This document shows positions 15,513-22,624 of a stretch of 64,000 bases of DNA, piece after piece. Position numbers and translations under genes: made by a program. Within the stretch, counting starts at the first letter, position 1. Each line of letters begins with the position of its first letter. The stretch is taken from positions 35,620 through 99,619 of the IMG/VR virus record IMGVR_UViG_3300025099_003636; one strand, written 5' to 3'. The notes under the pieces are model-generated. The model was not told the DNA's origin, searched no databases, and was given only the letters and a program-made list of their open reading frames with translations. Source of the DNA: a virus.

Positions 15513-17798
15513 TTATTTGTTCTTTAAAATATTTATTAACCCTTCTGTTATATTTGGTAATGGATTTCTGCTAGTGTCACTTTCTTTATTCATTCCTTTT
15601 ATTTTATTTTTTACACCTTCTATACCACCGTCTTGGAATGCTTCATATAATTCATTTACTATGTTTGTGAAGTCGTCTTTTAACTCTTGTACTTTTGCTC
15701 CACTTCTTTTACCTATATCTGGATTATTTTCATCTGTGGTAAAATAAGGTTTTTCACATTTATTAGAAGGAATCCCATAACATTGTCCTTTATTAAACTC
15801 TTCTGATGATAGACCATCTAACCAGGTTTGAAAATCCTCAGCAGCCCAGTCATTATCTTCGGTTCCGTATGGTGAATATGTTTTGTACTTAGTAATTCTT
15901 TCTAGATTATCAGCACTAATTAACGCGTTAGGTTTATATCTAGAGTAAACCAATTCTTCATTTTCATTATATCTTTTTGGTGCGTATTGTGGCCAAAATT
16001 CTACTAACGCATCTGTAACATCAAGTAAATCATCATCAGCTGCTTCAGAACCAATTAACCATTCTTTATCAGCAACAACATCAAACACATCTTGTCTGGT
16101 GGTAAACACCCAATTAAGGAGTGTTGAAACACCTGGGAGAACTTTAGCGTTCATTAAACTTAAATTATCCATTAATTTTTCGTCACCAAGTCTATTATAA
16201 AAATAAGTTACTTGTGACATAGCAAGTACAGAAGGTACTTTTTTTATCACAGCTATAATAGAATTATCAGCTACACCTGTAAAAAGTTTTAATGCACCTA
16301 CATCAGGTACGTTATCATAAGACATATCATCTATGACGGTTTGTAAAAATTCCTCTCGTTTATTATTTGGGATTTCGTCTATACTTGTTGCTGCTTGACC
16401 GGACCCGTCTTTATTGTTGTACTTTCCAATGTAATCATTAAGGTTATTTAACTCATTTAAATCTCTAAATAACATCCACCCTTGTAGGTATCCATATAGT
16501 TTTTTTGCAAAAGCTTCTGCTTCCGTATCTGATAAACCACCTCTATCAAAAACAATTTGTTTATTTCCTTTAAATTTTTGATAAAATTTTTCAGTTAAAC
16601 CAGCTATAGATTTTTGACTAGCTGTTAGTTCTTGGAATTTTTGTACTATAAAATCTAATAGTAAACCTAAACTAACTGCACCAATTGTATAATACCACCC
16701 TTTTGCGGTTTTTGGTATTATTTTAAGTAGTGTACCACCTACAGTTACAGATTTTAATTTTTGTCTCAACGCAGTAACTAACTCATCCGTGGCATTTCTT
16801 TCTCCCCCTAACAAAAATTTAAGTTCCTTATCTGTTATTGTACCATTTTTAACTTGTCTACGTAATTGTCCTGTAGAATGCTTCTGGAGTAGTTCTATTA
16901 TCTCCTTTTGTTGGTCTGACCTTAATAATATACCAATAATGTCATCCATCACTTGAGGCGGAATCACTCTTTGTCTTGCAATTGACTGTGCTACTTGTGC
17001 TACCAAATCCTCCACACTCATCGGTAACCTGACTTGTGTTTGTTGGCTCGCTAATATTTTTAATTCATCTAATAATTTAGATAATGAAGGGTTATCTAAA
17101 TTATTCATCCAATCTCTTAGTGCTTTTTGTTTTACACCATTACTACCAGTAAAGGCTTTTTTAAATAAAAGGTCTTTTATTCCTTTTGTCCACTGCATTA
17201 CTAATGTATCGTCGGTTATGCCTTGTAATGCATTAGTAGGTGTGGTTGGTCCAGTATCAGTTTTTGTTTTTACGTCATCAGTTTTTACATTTACGTCATC
17301 AGTTTTTACTTTTGTCTTCTCTGATGTTTCTTTTGCAACCTTTTTTTCCAGAGCTTTAAGTTCAGCTCCAAGTGATACTCTGAAAGATGAACCATCTGCT
17401 AATCTTTCCGGTAGTTTAGCTATAAGTTCGTCTAGTTTAGCACCTTTTAACTTACCCGAAGTAACACTCTCCAGTATTCTTTTTAATATGCTCGCATTAA
17501 AACTGACACCACTATCAGCTACAATCTTTTGAGTTCCTTTAATTGTTTGTGTGTTAACATCTTTAGCTAATCTTCTAAATATGTTGTCTATTTTTTTACT
17601 GGATGTCCTACTCAATAATTGTGATATTCTATTAGATAGTTGTTCGGCCGCTTCTTTTGATAGGTTTTTACCAAAAATTTTGCTTAGATATTCGGTGAAC
17701 TCTCTTGATAATTGTTCATTTAGTGGTGTGTCTATTCTTGGTTTAAGCCCCATTATTTGACGAGCTCTATCTATTTCTGTTATAAGTGTATTAATCAT
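15513..17798 (-). CDS. Large tagged putative internal virion protein
   Basis: 761 residues. Residues 1-28 are a style-D tag (DRARQIMGL, then PLNE|Q, site after residue 28). Residues 30-170 are helical and Lys-rich, with a repeated VKTDD motif near 165-185 as a linker. A glycine-containing hydrophobic helix (WYYTIGAVSLGLLLDFIV, near 370) could enter a membrane. The rest is a long mixed domain with many aromatic residues. The end NITEGLINIL matches the end of the following protein. Candidate internal head or ejected protein; no enzyme motif seen. Confidence 0.75.
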   Translation of the reverse strand: MINTLITEIDRARQIMGLKPRIDTPLNEQLSREFTEYLSKIFGKNLSKEAAEQLSNRISQLLSRTSSKKIDNIFRRLAKDVNTQTIKGTQKIVADSGVSFNASILKRILESVTSGKLKGAKLDELIAKLPERLADGSSFRVSLGAELKALEKKVAKETSEKTKVKTDDVNVKTDDVKTKTDTGPTTPTNALQGITDDTLVMQWTKGIKDLLFKKAFTGSNGVKQKALRDWMNNLDNPSLSKLLDELKILASQQTQVRLPMSVEDLVAQVAQSIARQRVIPPQVMDDIIGILLRSDQQKEIIELLQKHSTGQLRRQVKNGTITDKELKFLLGGERNATDELVTALRQKLKSVTVGGTLLKIIPKTAKGWYYTIGAVSLGLLLDFIVQKFQELTASQKSIAGLTEKFYQKFKGNKQIVFDRGGLSDTEAEAFAKKLYGYLQGWMLFRDLNELNNLNDYIGKYNNKDGSGQAATSIDEIPNNKREEFLQTVIDDMSYDNVPDVGALKLFTGVADNSIIAVIKKVPSVLAMSQVTYFYNRLGDEKLMDNLSLMNAKVLPGVSTLLNWVFTTRQDVFDVVADKEWLIGSEAADDDLLDVTDALVEFWPQYAPKRYNENEELVYSRYKPNALISADNLERITKYKTYSPYGTEDNDWAAEDFQTWLDGLSSEEFNKGQCYGIPSNKCEKPYFTTDENNPDIGKRSGAKVQELKDDFTNIVNELYEAFQDGGIEGVKNKIKGMNKESDTSRNPLPNITEGLINILKNK

Positions 17799-17808
17799 AA
17801 TTATTTTT

Positions 17809-18261
17809 TTACCACAAAGGGTTAGCTTTCCCTCTACTTGTTTGGTAGGAGTCTGCCCATTTACTATTTATTATTTGGTTTGCCATTCCTCTAGTTATTC
17901 CTGTTTCCCATACTCCAAGTGATGCTGTACCAGCTCCTGCACCATCATCTGATTCTCCAGACTCTGTTCCCGCATCTTGTTCCATAAATTCACCTGGTGC
18001 ATAACTATCTTCTGGTCCGTCACTATAAAAGTCATACGCTGAATTTTCTTTAGAGTAGTTGGTTTCTGGTTCAGTAAATCCTTCCCCCTCTAATTCTGGT
18101 TCAGAACCTAAAGCTCCTTTACTTGTAAAACTATACTCACTTGCACCATCTGTATCGGCATAACCACCTTGTAGACCGGACATAATATCTTCATTTAATG
18201 GGTTACCATCAAACATTATTTCCTTAACTCTATCTATATTTTCTTGTAACGAATCACACAT
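17809..18261 (-). CDS. Small acidic tagged protein
   Basis: 150 residues with a style-D tag (ENIDRVKEIM, then PLNE|D, site after residue 24). The body is low-complexity, rich in Gly, Ser, Glu, Tyr and Asp, and probably disordered. The last 30 residues (GITRGMANQII to the end) look folded. Composition recalls small internal capsid proteins. It lies just upstream of the 761-residue tagged gene. Confidence 0.7.
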   Translation of the reverse strand: MCDSLQENIDRVKEIMFDGNPLNEDIMSGLQGGYADTDGASEYSFTSKGALGSEPELEGEGFTEPETNYSKENSAYDFYSDGPEDSYAPGEFMEQDAGTESGESDDGAGAGTASLGVWETGITRGMANQIINSKWADSYQTSRGKANPLW

Positions 18262-18285
18262 ATGTATACTATATAAATATAAATA

Positions 18286-18312
18286 CCGAAAAAGGTGGAA
18301 TAATCCACCTTT
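18286..18312 (-). terminator. Intrinsic terminator
   Basis: Minus strand: a 9-bp stem AAAGGTGGA/TCCACCTTT with a 4-nt loop, followed by TT and more pyrimidines. It lies just after the stop of the 93-residue ORF. Confidence 0.75.
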
Positions 18313-18315
18313 AAA

Positions 18316-18597
18316 TCAATAATTCAACACCTGTCTATTTTGGTTTACATATATAGATAAACCTTCTTTAAGTTGTGATTCATCTATGTCGTTTTTTAAT
18401 GTGATAATTTCCATTCCTTCATCACCCTCATCAAACCATTCTCTTTCGTTAAAAAGGTCACACACCACTTCTAACTCTTCCATAGGTATTTCTAATTCAT
18501 GTTCACCACACATGTCATCTTCACATAGTGTGAATTCCACAAATATTGTTGCTCTATCATTATATATAAAGTGGGAGTGTATTTCTTCAATAACCAT
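18316..18597 (-). CDS. Hypothetical acidic protein
   Basis: 93 residues, not recognised. It looks like a small alpha/beta domain with strands HSHFIYNDRATIFVEFTL, an acidic helix and a C-terminal strand. It has no tag or signal. It lies between two tagged genes and is followed by a terminator. Confidence 0.65.
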   Translation of the reverse strand: MVIEEIHSHFIYNDRATIFVEFTLCEDDMCGEHELEIPMEELEVVCDLFNEREWFDEGDEGMEIITLKNDIDESQLKEGLSIYVNQNRQVLNY

Positions 18598-18639
18598 AAT
18601 ATCTTTTTTAGATTAAATATATGGTATTAAAGAAAAGTC

Positions 18640-19053
18640 TTACAGTCTACGTGATTTTAACCAAAATATTTCTCTACCTGCTCTAGTTTCTAAGGCTCTT
18701 AATTTTTGTTTAGATTTTTTTAAATCTAATTCTGGGGATTTTTCTAAATCACCCATCAAAAATGATGTAAACTCTAAAACATCAGCATTTAACTCTTCTA
18801 CGTATTGTACTCTATCTTGTAATTGTTCTATTTGGTCTTGTTGTAAAGCAACAATTTCTTCAGGTGATAAAAGTTTTTCTAACTCATCTTCAATGCCTTC
18901 AATATCATCTTCAGCATCATAAATGTCATTATCAGTATTAATCATATTAGCTTGGTCCAAAACTCTAAGAACCTCATCATCAGCAGTTTCTTGTTCAAGT
19001 ATATTTTTAAGTACTTTGGTTAACTGTTCTTCAGAAATTTTAATTTTTTTCAT
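18640..19053 (-). CDS. Tagged acidic helical protein
   Basis: 137 residues. The style-A tag occupies residues 1-20 (ISEEQLTKVLKNILE|Q). The rest is strongly acidic with heptad-like Leu spacing (ALQQDQIEQLQDRVQYVEEL), probably a coiled coil, and ends in a short basic segment. It resembles a prohead internal or core protein in form; function is not known. Confidence 0.7.
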   Translation of the reverse strand: MKKIKISEEQLTKVLKNILEQETADDEVLRVLDQANMINTDNDIYDAEDDIEGIEDELEKLLSPEEIVALQQDQIEQLQDRVQYVEELNADVLEFTSFLMGDLEKSPELDLKKSKQKLRALETRAGREIFWLKSRRL

Positions 19054-19088
19054 TTTTTGTTTTTATTATAAATATATCCTAATATTTA

Positions 19089-19120
19089 TTTGGTTGAGTG
19101 GTAAAAATTTTTTATTTTTG
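19089..19120 (+). promoter_or_regulatory. Promoter with start codon 4 bp downstream
   Basis: TTTG at 19089-19092, 20 bp, then TATTTTTG at 19113-19120. A GTG start follows at 19125, at the same 4-bp spacing as other leaderless starts in the window. Confidence 0.65.
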
Positions 19121-19124
19121 TTGT

Positions 19125-19286
19125 GTGAAAGAAAAACTTAAAAAATACAAGTTAGTTGGTGTTAGTCTGTCGGACCACGAAAAATCTGTTAAAGTAGGCA
19201 AACTTAAACAGAAGGGTTTAGCAGAAGACGCTTACTGGAGTATGGGAAAATCATATTACTGGATAAAAAGAGGTAATAAAATATAA
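19125..19286 (+). CDS. Small hypothetical basic protein
   Basis: 53 residues from GTG (MKEKLKKYKLVG). That start is chosen because the promoter -7 box lies immediately upstream; a longer in-frame reading would begin before the transcription start. It is Lys-rich with a C-terminal aromatic AYWSMGKSYYWIKRG segment. Not recognised. Confidence 0.55.
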   Translation: MKEKLKKYKLVGVSLSDHEKSVKVGKLKQKGLAEDAYWSMGKSYYWIKRGNKI

Positions 19287-19299
19287 AATAAATACTATT

Positions 19300-19494
19300 A
19301 TGGGACATTGGGAAGACTTTTGGTGGGAAACCAGCCAATCTATAAAAGAAAAAGGTTTAGAAAAAGAATTTGATGCTCAATTAAAGAAAATGAGTAGTCA
19401 AGATAAACATAAATATAAAGATACACGTTCTAGGTGGTCTTATGCTTTAAATAAAGTACTTCAAAATAACGATAAAAAAATAAAATCTAGTTAA
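19300..19494 (+). CDS. Small hypothetical protein
   Basis: 64 residues, hydrophilic, with Trp residues at the N-terminus (GHWEDFWWETSQS) and a Lys-rich helical remainder. It lies 13 bp after the preceding small gene, in the same transcript, and is followed directly by a strong terminator. Not recognised. Confidence 0.6.
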   Translation: MGHWEDFWWETSQSIKEKGLEKEFDAQLKKMSSQDKHKYKDTRSRWSYALNKVLQNNDKKIKSS

Positions 19495-19495
19495 T

Positions 19496-19526
19496 AAAAA
19501 AACCCTGACCGTCGTCAGGGTTTTTG
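19496..19526 (+). terminator. Intrinsic terminator
   Basis: CCCTGAC (19503-19509) and GTCAGGG (19514-19520) are extended by A:T pairs and followed by TTTTT. Confidence 0.85.
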
Positions 19527-19631
19527 CAACTCTTAAATAATTTAAACTCCGTAATTAGTTTCCATCTTTTGGTTGCGGGAAAAAACTTTCACTAATTTGC
19601 AACCGGTTTAATTATTTAACCTTTTGTCTTG

Positions 19632-20057
19632 TTAGAATTTGTACGATAAACCAAGATTGAAAGTGCCCTCTCTTTCTCCGTTTTCATCTTCTTTTAATCC
19701 CATACTATAGTTTGGTTCAACATTAAGACCTTTCCATACATTATAAGAATAACCAACACCAACAGTTAAGTTGTCCATTGTTTCTTCTGTAGGAGCTTGA
19801 ACAGACACGTATGTGTTTGCGTTCCAGTTGTATCTCCCCCAAAGGTCATAGTTATCGTCACCTTCTGCATCTACACCATTTTTTAGTAAACCTACTGTCC
19901 AAGTATCATTTAACGCATAACCAAAACCAATGTTTTGTGTTATTTTGTCCATAGTTTCCTCTTGGTCACCATCGTAAGTTGTTACTACCATAAAATTTTG
20001 TGCTGAAGCAAGTAATGTTGATAATGCTATAGCGGATGTTAAAAATATTTTTTTCAT
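19632..20057 (-). CDS. Outer-membrane beta-barrel protein
   Basis: 141 residues. A signal peptide covers residues 1-19 (MKKIFLTSAIALSTLLASA, cut before or after Q). The mature part of about 121 residues alternates polar and aromatic residues in strands such as IGFGYAL, WTVGLLKNG, YDLWGRYNW, TYVSVQAP, LTVGVGYSYN and TFNLGLSYKF. It ends in Phe, the terminal residue typical of barrels folded by the BAM complex. About eight short strands are plausible. A phage-encoded barrel could modify the host surface, for example to block superinfection; this is inference. A possible -7 box TATTTTTG lies on the minus strand at 20111-20118. Confidence 0.75.
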   Translation of the reverse strand: MKKIFLTSAIALSTLLASAQNFMVVTTYDGDQEETMDKITQNIGFGYALNDTWTVGLLKNGVDAEGDDNYDLWGRYNWNANTYVSVQAPTEETMDNLTVGVGYSYNVWKGLNVEPNYSMGLKEDENGEREGTFNLGLSYKF

Positions 20058-20138
20058 TTTTTAATTTTCTTTTTTAACTTTTATATTTTCGAATTGTTTA
20101 TATAGATGCTCAAAAATACACATCCTTATTTTTACTTT

Positions 20139-20363
20139 TTATTTCTTAGTAAAAAATGATGCTAGTAATACCAATACTACTAAACCAACGAACCCACCAT
20201 TTCCTAAAGAATTGATAAGGCTAGTCAAGTTAGCTACAACATCCATGTTGAAAATAGCACCACCTGTCAATACAAACCAAAGAATTGATACTGGAATAAC
20301 GGCCATTAATATTGAGCCTAATCCACCAAAAAATCCTGTGATATATTTGATTACTGAATCCAT
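20139..20363 (-). CDS. Small membrane protein with two transmembrane segments
   Basis: 74 residues. Hydrophobic segments lie at about 10-34 (GFFGGLGSILMAVIPVSIL) and 53-71 (GFVGLVVLVLLASFF), with a C-terminal FTKK. The size and hairpin topology fit a small holin or similar inner-membrane phage protein, but no family can be named. It lies just upstream of the outer-membrane barrel on the same strand. Confidence 0.6.
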   Translation of the reverse strand: MDSVIKYITGFFGGLGSILMAVIPVSILWFVLTGGAIFNMDVVANLTSLINSLGNGGFVGLVVLVLLASFFTKK

Positions 20364-20617
20364 AATTTTTTTGTTTTTTTTTAAATGTTTATATCACATA
20401 AGTTCCGGTTAACTTAGTGATGATTATACCTTCTTTAACATATGTTTTTAAAGGTTCTTACAATACATACGTCTTTTAATTAAAAAGTCAATAAAAGTTA
20501 TAAAATCCTGGTTTTTGGTGTAAAAATGGGTATTATTGGTGTCATTAGGTACACATCTTACGATATATCGTACTTGATTTTTAAGGGTATTTAACATATT
20601 TTTATTAAAAATAGCTT
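20364..20617. other. Divergent intergenic region with a 14-bp palindrome
   Basis: 254 bp between the minus-strand membrane protein and a plus-strand tagged gene. It contains the perfect palindrome TACGATATATCGTA (20559-20572), a plausible operator. No ORF or clear consensus promoter was seen. Confidence 0.45.
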
Positions 20618-21601
20618 ATGAAACTAAAAATATTAAAGGAACAGAATAAAAATTATAACTTAAGTGTCTTAGATTTTATAAGACTTTTAGACCCTAGTAA
20701 GACTGGCAAATTTCTCCAAATTTTATTAAACGAATTAAAGTCTTATGATAATTCTATTGCTGTTTCACAAGGTAATGTTTGGGAATTAAGTAATCAGGTT
20801 GAGGTGTCTACTGGTGTTAATGAGGAAATAATAAACTTATTGATTGAGTGTCTGGGTGGTGTGGATATTATTAATGACTTAGAAAAATTTGAGGTGTTGT
20901 GTGAGGAAAATTTAATCACTATTAAAGATATACAAGAATATAAATCTTTAGGTGAGATATCTTTGGCTGTAATAGATGCTGAAGAAAAAAGAAAGGGAAC
21001 TTTGCCAAAAAAAAATATTATTTTAGATAATTCTGAATACCTAGTACTTAAACCTTTAAACATATTTGCTTCTAGAAAATATGGTGCATCCACTAAATGG
21101 TGTACTTCCAGTAAAGAACCTAAAACTTTTTATGATTACTCTAATAAAGGGATACTACTTTATATATTATCAAAAGAAAATAATAAAAAATGGGCTGTAT
21201 ATTATGATTTAAAAGATAAAGAACTGTCTTGGTGGAACTCTAGAGATATCTTAACTGATGGTTATCTGGTGGATTTACCTGAAAAACTAAAAAAGGATGT
21301 GTTAAATTACATTTTAAATGAATCCAACCCAAACAGTCATTATTTCGATAAAGAGACTAAATTACTGTCTGAACAAATTTTAATTGGTGTTGTGGATGAG
21401 GATGGTCAATATAATGAAGTTTTAGCTACCCCAGAACCATTTACTGGTATATGGCGTAATGGTGTTAATGGTCCTACCTGGAATCCAGGTGAATATGCGA
21501 CCACAAGTACTGAAGATAGAATAGATGGTTTGGTTAATAAAACATTAGAGTGTCACTACACCATAAAAGCTTTAAATGAGGGTGGTAAAATTATTAACTA
21601 A
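20618..21601 (+). CDS. Tagged protein with the phage STKWCTS motif
   Basis: 327 residues. The short N-terminal tag MKLKILKE|Q ends at residue 8. The core holds S-T-K-W161-C162-T-S followed by F-Y-D-Y-S-N-K-G-I-L-L-Y-I-L. I recognise this W-C-T/V plus Y-x-x-x-G-x-L-Y arrangement from many large-phage proteins of unknown function. The invariant Cys and Trp could form a catalytic or binding site, but no reaction is known to me. The 3' end overlaps the convergent thioredoxin gene by 8 bp. Confidence 0.7.
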   Translation: MKLKILKEQNKNYNLSVLDFIRLLDPSKTGKFLQILLNELKSYDNSIAVSQGNVWELSNQVEVSTGVNEEIINLLIECLGGVDIINDLEKFEVLCEENLITIKDIQEYKSLGEISLAVIDAEEKRKGTLPKKNIILDNSEYLVLKPLNIFASRKYGASTKWCTSSKEPKTFYDYSNKGILLYILSKENNKKWAVYYDLKDKELSWWNSRDILTDGYLVDLPEKLKKDVLNYILNESNPNSHYFDKETKLLSEQILIGVVDEDGQYNEVLATPEPFTGIWRNGVNGPTWNPGEYATTSTEDRIDGLVNKTLECHYTIKALNEGGKIIN

Positions 21602-21902
21602 TATAATACTTTAACTTTTCTTCGTATATATATCCTGGTTGAACTCCTTGCATAGATTCTTGTACTTCTCCGTTTTTAATAATTGTTACGTTTGGTATCC
21701 CTCTAACTCCATATCTCGCAGCTAAAGATTTCATTTGGTCAACATTAACTTTTAATATATTATTAGGGTATTGCTCTTTTAATTTATCAATCGTTGGTGT
21801 TAACATTCTACACGGTCCACACCACGGAGCCCAAAAATCCACCAAAATAACTTCTTCATTTTTTAGTTTTTCATTAAAAACTTCTTCATTAATTATATCC
21901 AT
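21594..21902 (-). CDS. trxA: Thioredoxin
   Basis: 102 residues, normal thioredoxin length. The active site is WCGPC with C28 and C31, preceded by the VDFWAP strand. The cis-proline loop RGIPN and the C-terminal strand VTIIKNGEV are present. It is a cytosolic dithiol reductant that could reduce ribonucleotide reductase or serve phage proteins. It has no signal peptide. A minus-strand promoter lies about 130 bp upstream. Confidence 0.93.
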   Translation of the reverse strand: MDIINEEVFNEKLKNEEVILVDFWAPWCGPCRMLTPTIDKLKEQYPNNILKVNVDQMKSLAARYGVRGIPNVTIIKNGEVQESMQGVQPGYIYEEKLKYYIS

Positions 21903-21960
21903 TTGTTTTATTTTATATTAAGTATACTAGATTTATTCACATAATAAATAGTCAATAGGT

Positions 21961-21991
21961 TTTGTTATGTCAATAACTTTTATTATCTTTG
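21961..21991 (+). promoter_or_regulatory. Promoter for the CAP protein gene
   Basis: TTTG at 21961-21964, 19 bp, then TATCTTTG at 21984-21991. An ATG 4 bp downstream opens a 4-codon ORF (MKKQ, stop), about 100 bp before the real gene. Confidence 0.7.
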
Positions 21992-22033
21992 TAGTATGAA
22001 AAAACAATAAATAATTCACTTAATTTGTAACTA

Positions 22034-22066
22034 CAAAGATAAATTTTACGTATATAATAATACCAA
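22034..22066 (-). promoter_or_regulatory. Promoter for thioredoxin
   Basis: Minus strand: TTG (22064-22066), 22 bp, TATCTTTG (22034-22041). It faces the CAP gene promoter only about 40 bp away. Confidence 0.6.
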
Positions 22067-22096
22067 CCAAAAGTTTAACCTACTAAATAAAATAAA

Positions 22097-22624
22097 ATGA
22101 AAAATCTACTAACAACACTACTTTTAATACTAACCATAACATCATATGGACAAACTAAATTAGATTCTCTTATATTTGATATGGTGAACGAATATCGTGT
22201 TTCTAACGGATTAACTGCTTGGGTTTGGGACGATAATACTTTTTTAATCGCAGAAAAACACAATGAGTATCAAGTAAAAATATCTGATATTTCACATAAA
22301 GAATTGCAGGATGTTGAAAACCATAAAGAAGTTAGTAGGTTAGCTCATCGTTTTGATTATGTTTTTACAGATTGGATGCGTTGTGGTGAAAATATAGCTG
22401 TTGTTAATACATTAGATTTATCAGTAGAAGAAATTGCGACTACTACATTAGAAATGTGGATTGCTTCACCACCACATAACAGAACACTTTTACAACCAAC
22501 TAAATATGAATATGGTGCTATTAGTTCACATAGTAGTACAAAATGGTCACGTTCTAAGTACTCTCACAGTAATAGTTGGGTTTATGTTACCTTAAATGTT
22601 TATGGGGGGTCTTTACCTAATTAG
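22097..22624 (+). CDS. Secreted CAP-domain (SCP/PR-1) protein
   Basis: 175 residues. The signal peptide is about residues 1-18 (MKNLLTTLLLILTITSYG). The CAP core shows a first helix FDMVNEYRVSNGL, H-N-E-Y, the GENIA box (RCGENIAVV), and a second-helix motif MWIASPPHNRTLL with the paired histidine. The C-terminal strand is WVYVTLNVYGG. Bacterial CAP proteins act in the periplasm or outside the cell; their chemistry is largely unknown. The phage copy may act on the host envelope. It overlaps the convergent 615-residue gene by 8 bp. Confidence 0.85.
   Translation: MKNLLTTLLLILTITSYGQTKLDSLIFDMVNEYRVSNGLTAWVWDDNTFLIAEKHNEYQVKISDISHKELQDVENHKEVSRLAHRFDYVFTDWMRCGENIAVVNTLDLSVEEIATTTLEMWIASPPHNRTLLQPTKYEYGAISSHSSTKWSRSKYSHSNSWVYVTLNVYGGSLPN

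Noticed and set aside
19535-19610. GGTTGC/GCAACC hairpin after the outer-membrane barrel gene as a terminator
   Set aside because: The long loop and the lack of a U-run on the minus strand make it too weak to call.
21996-22010. Four-codon ORF MKKQ after the CAP promoter
   Set aside because: Kept as a remark on the leader; not called as a gene because nothing supports a functional peptide.
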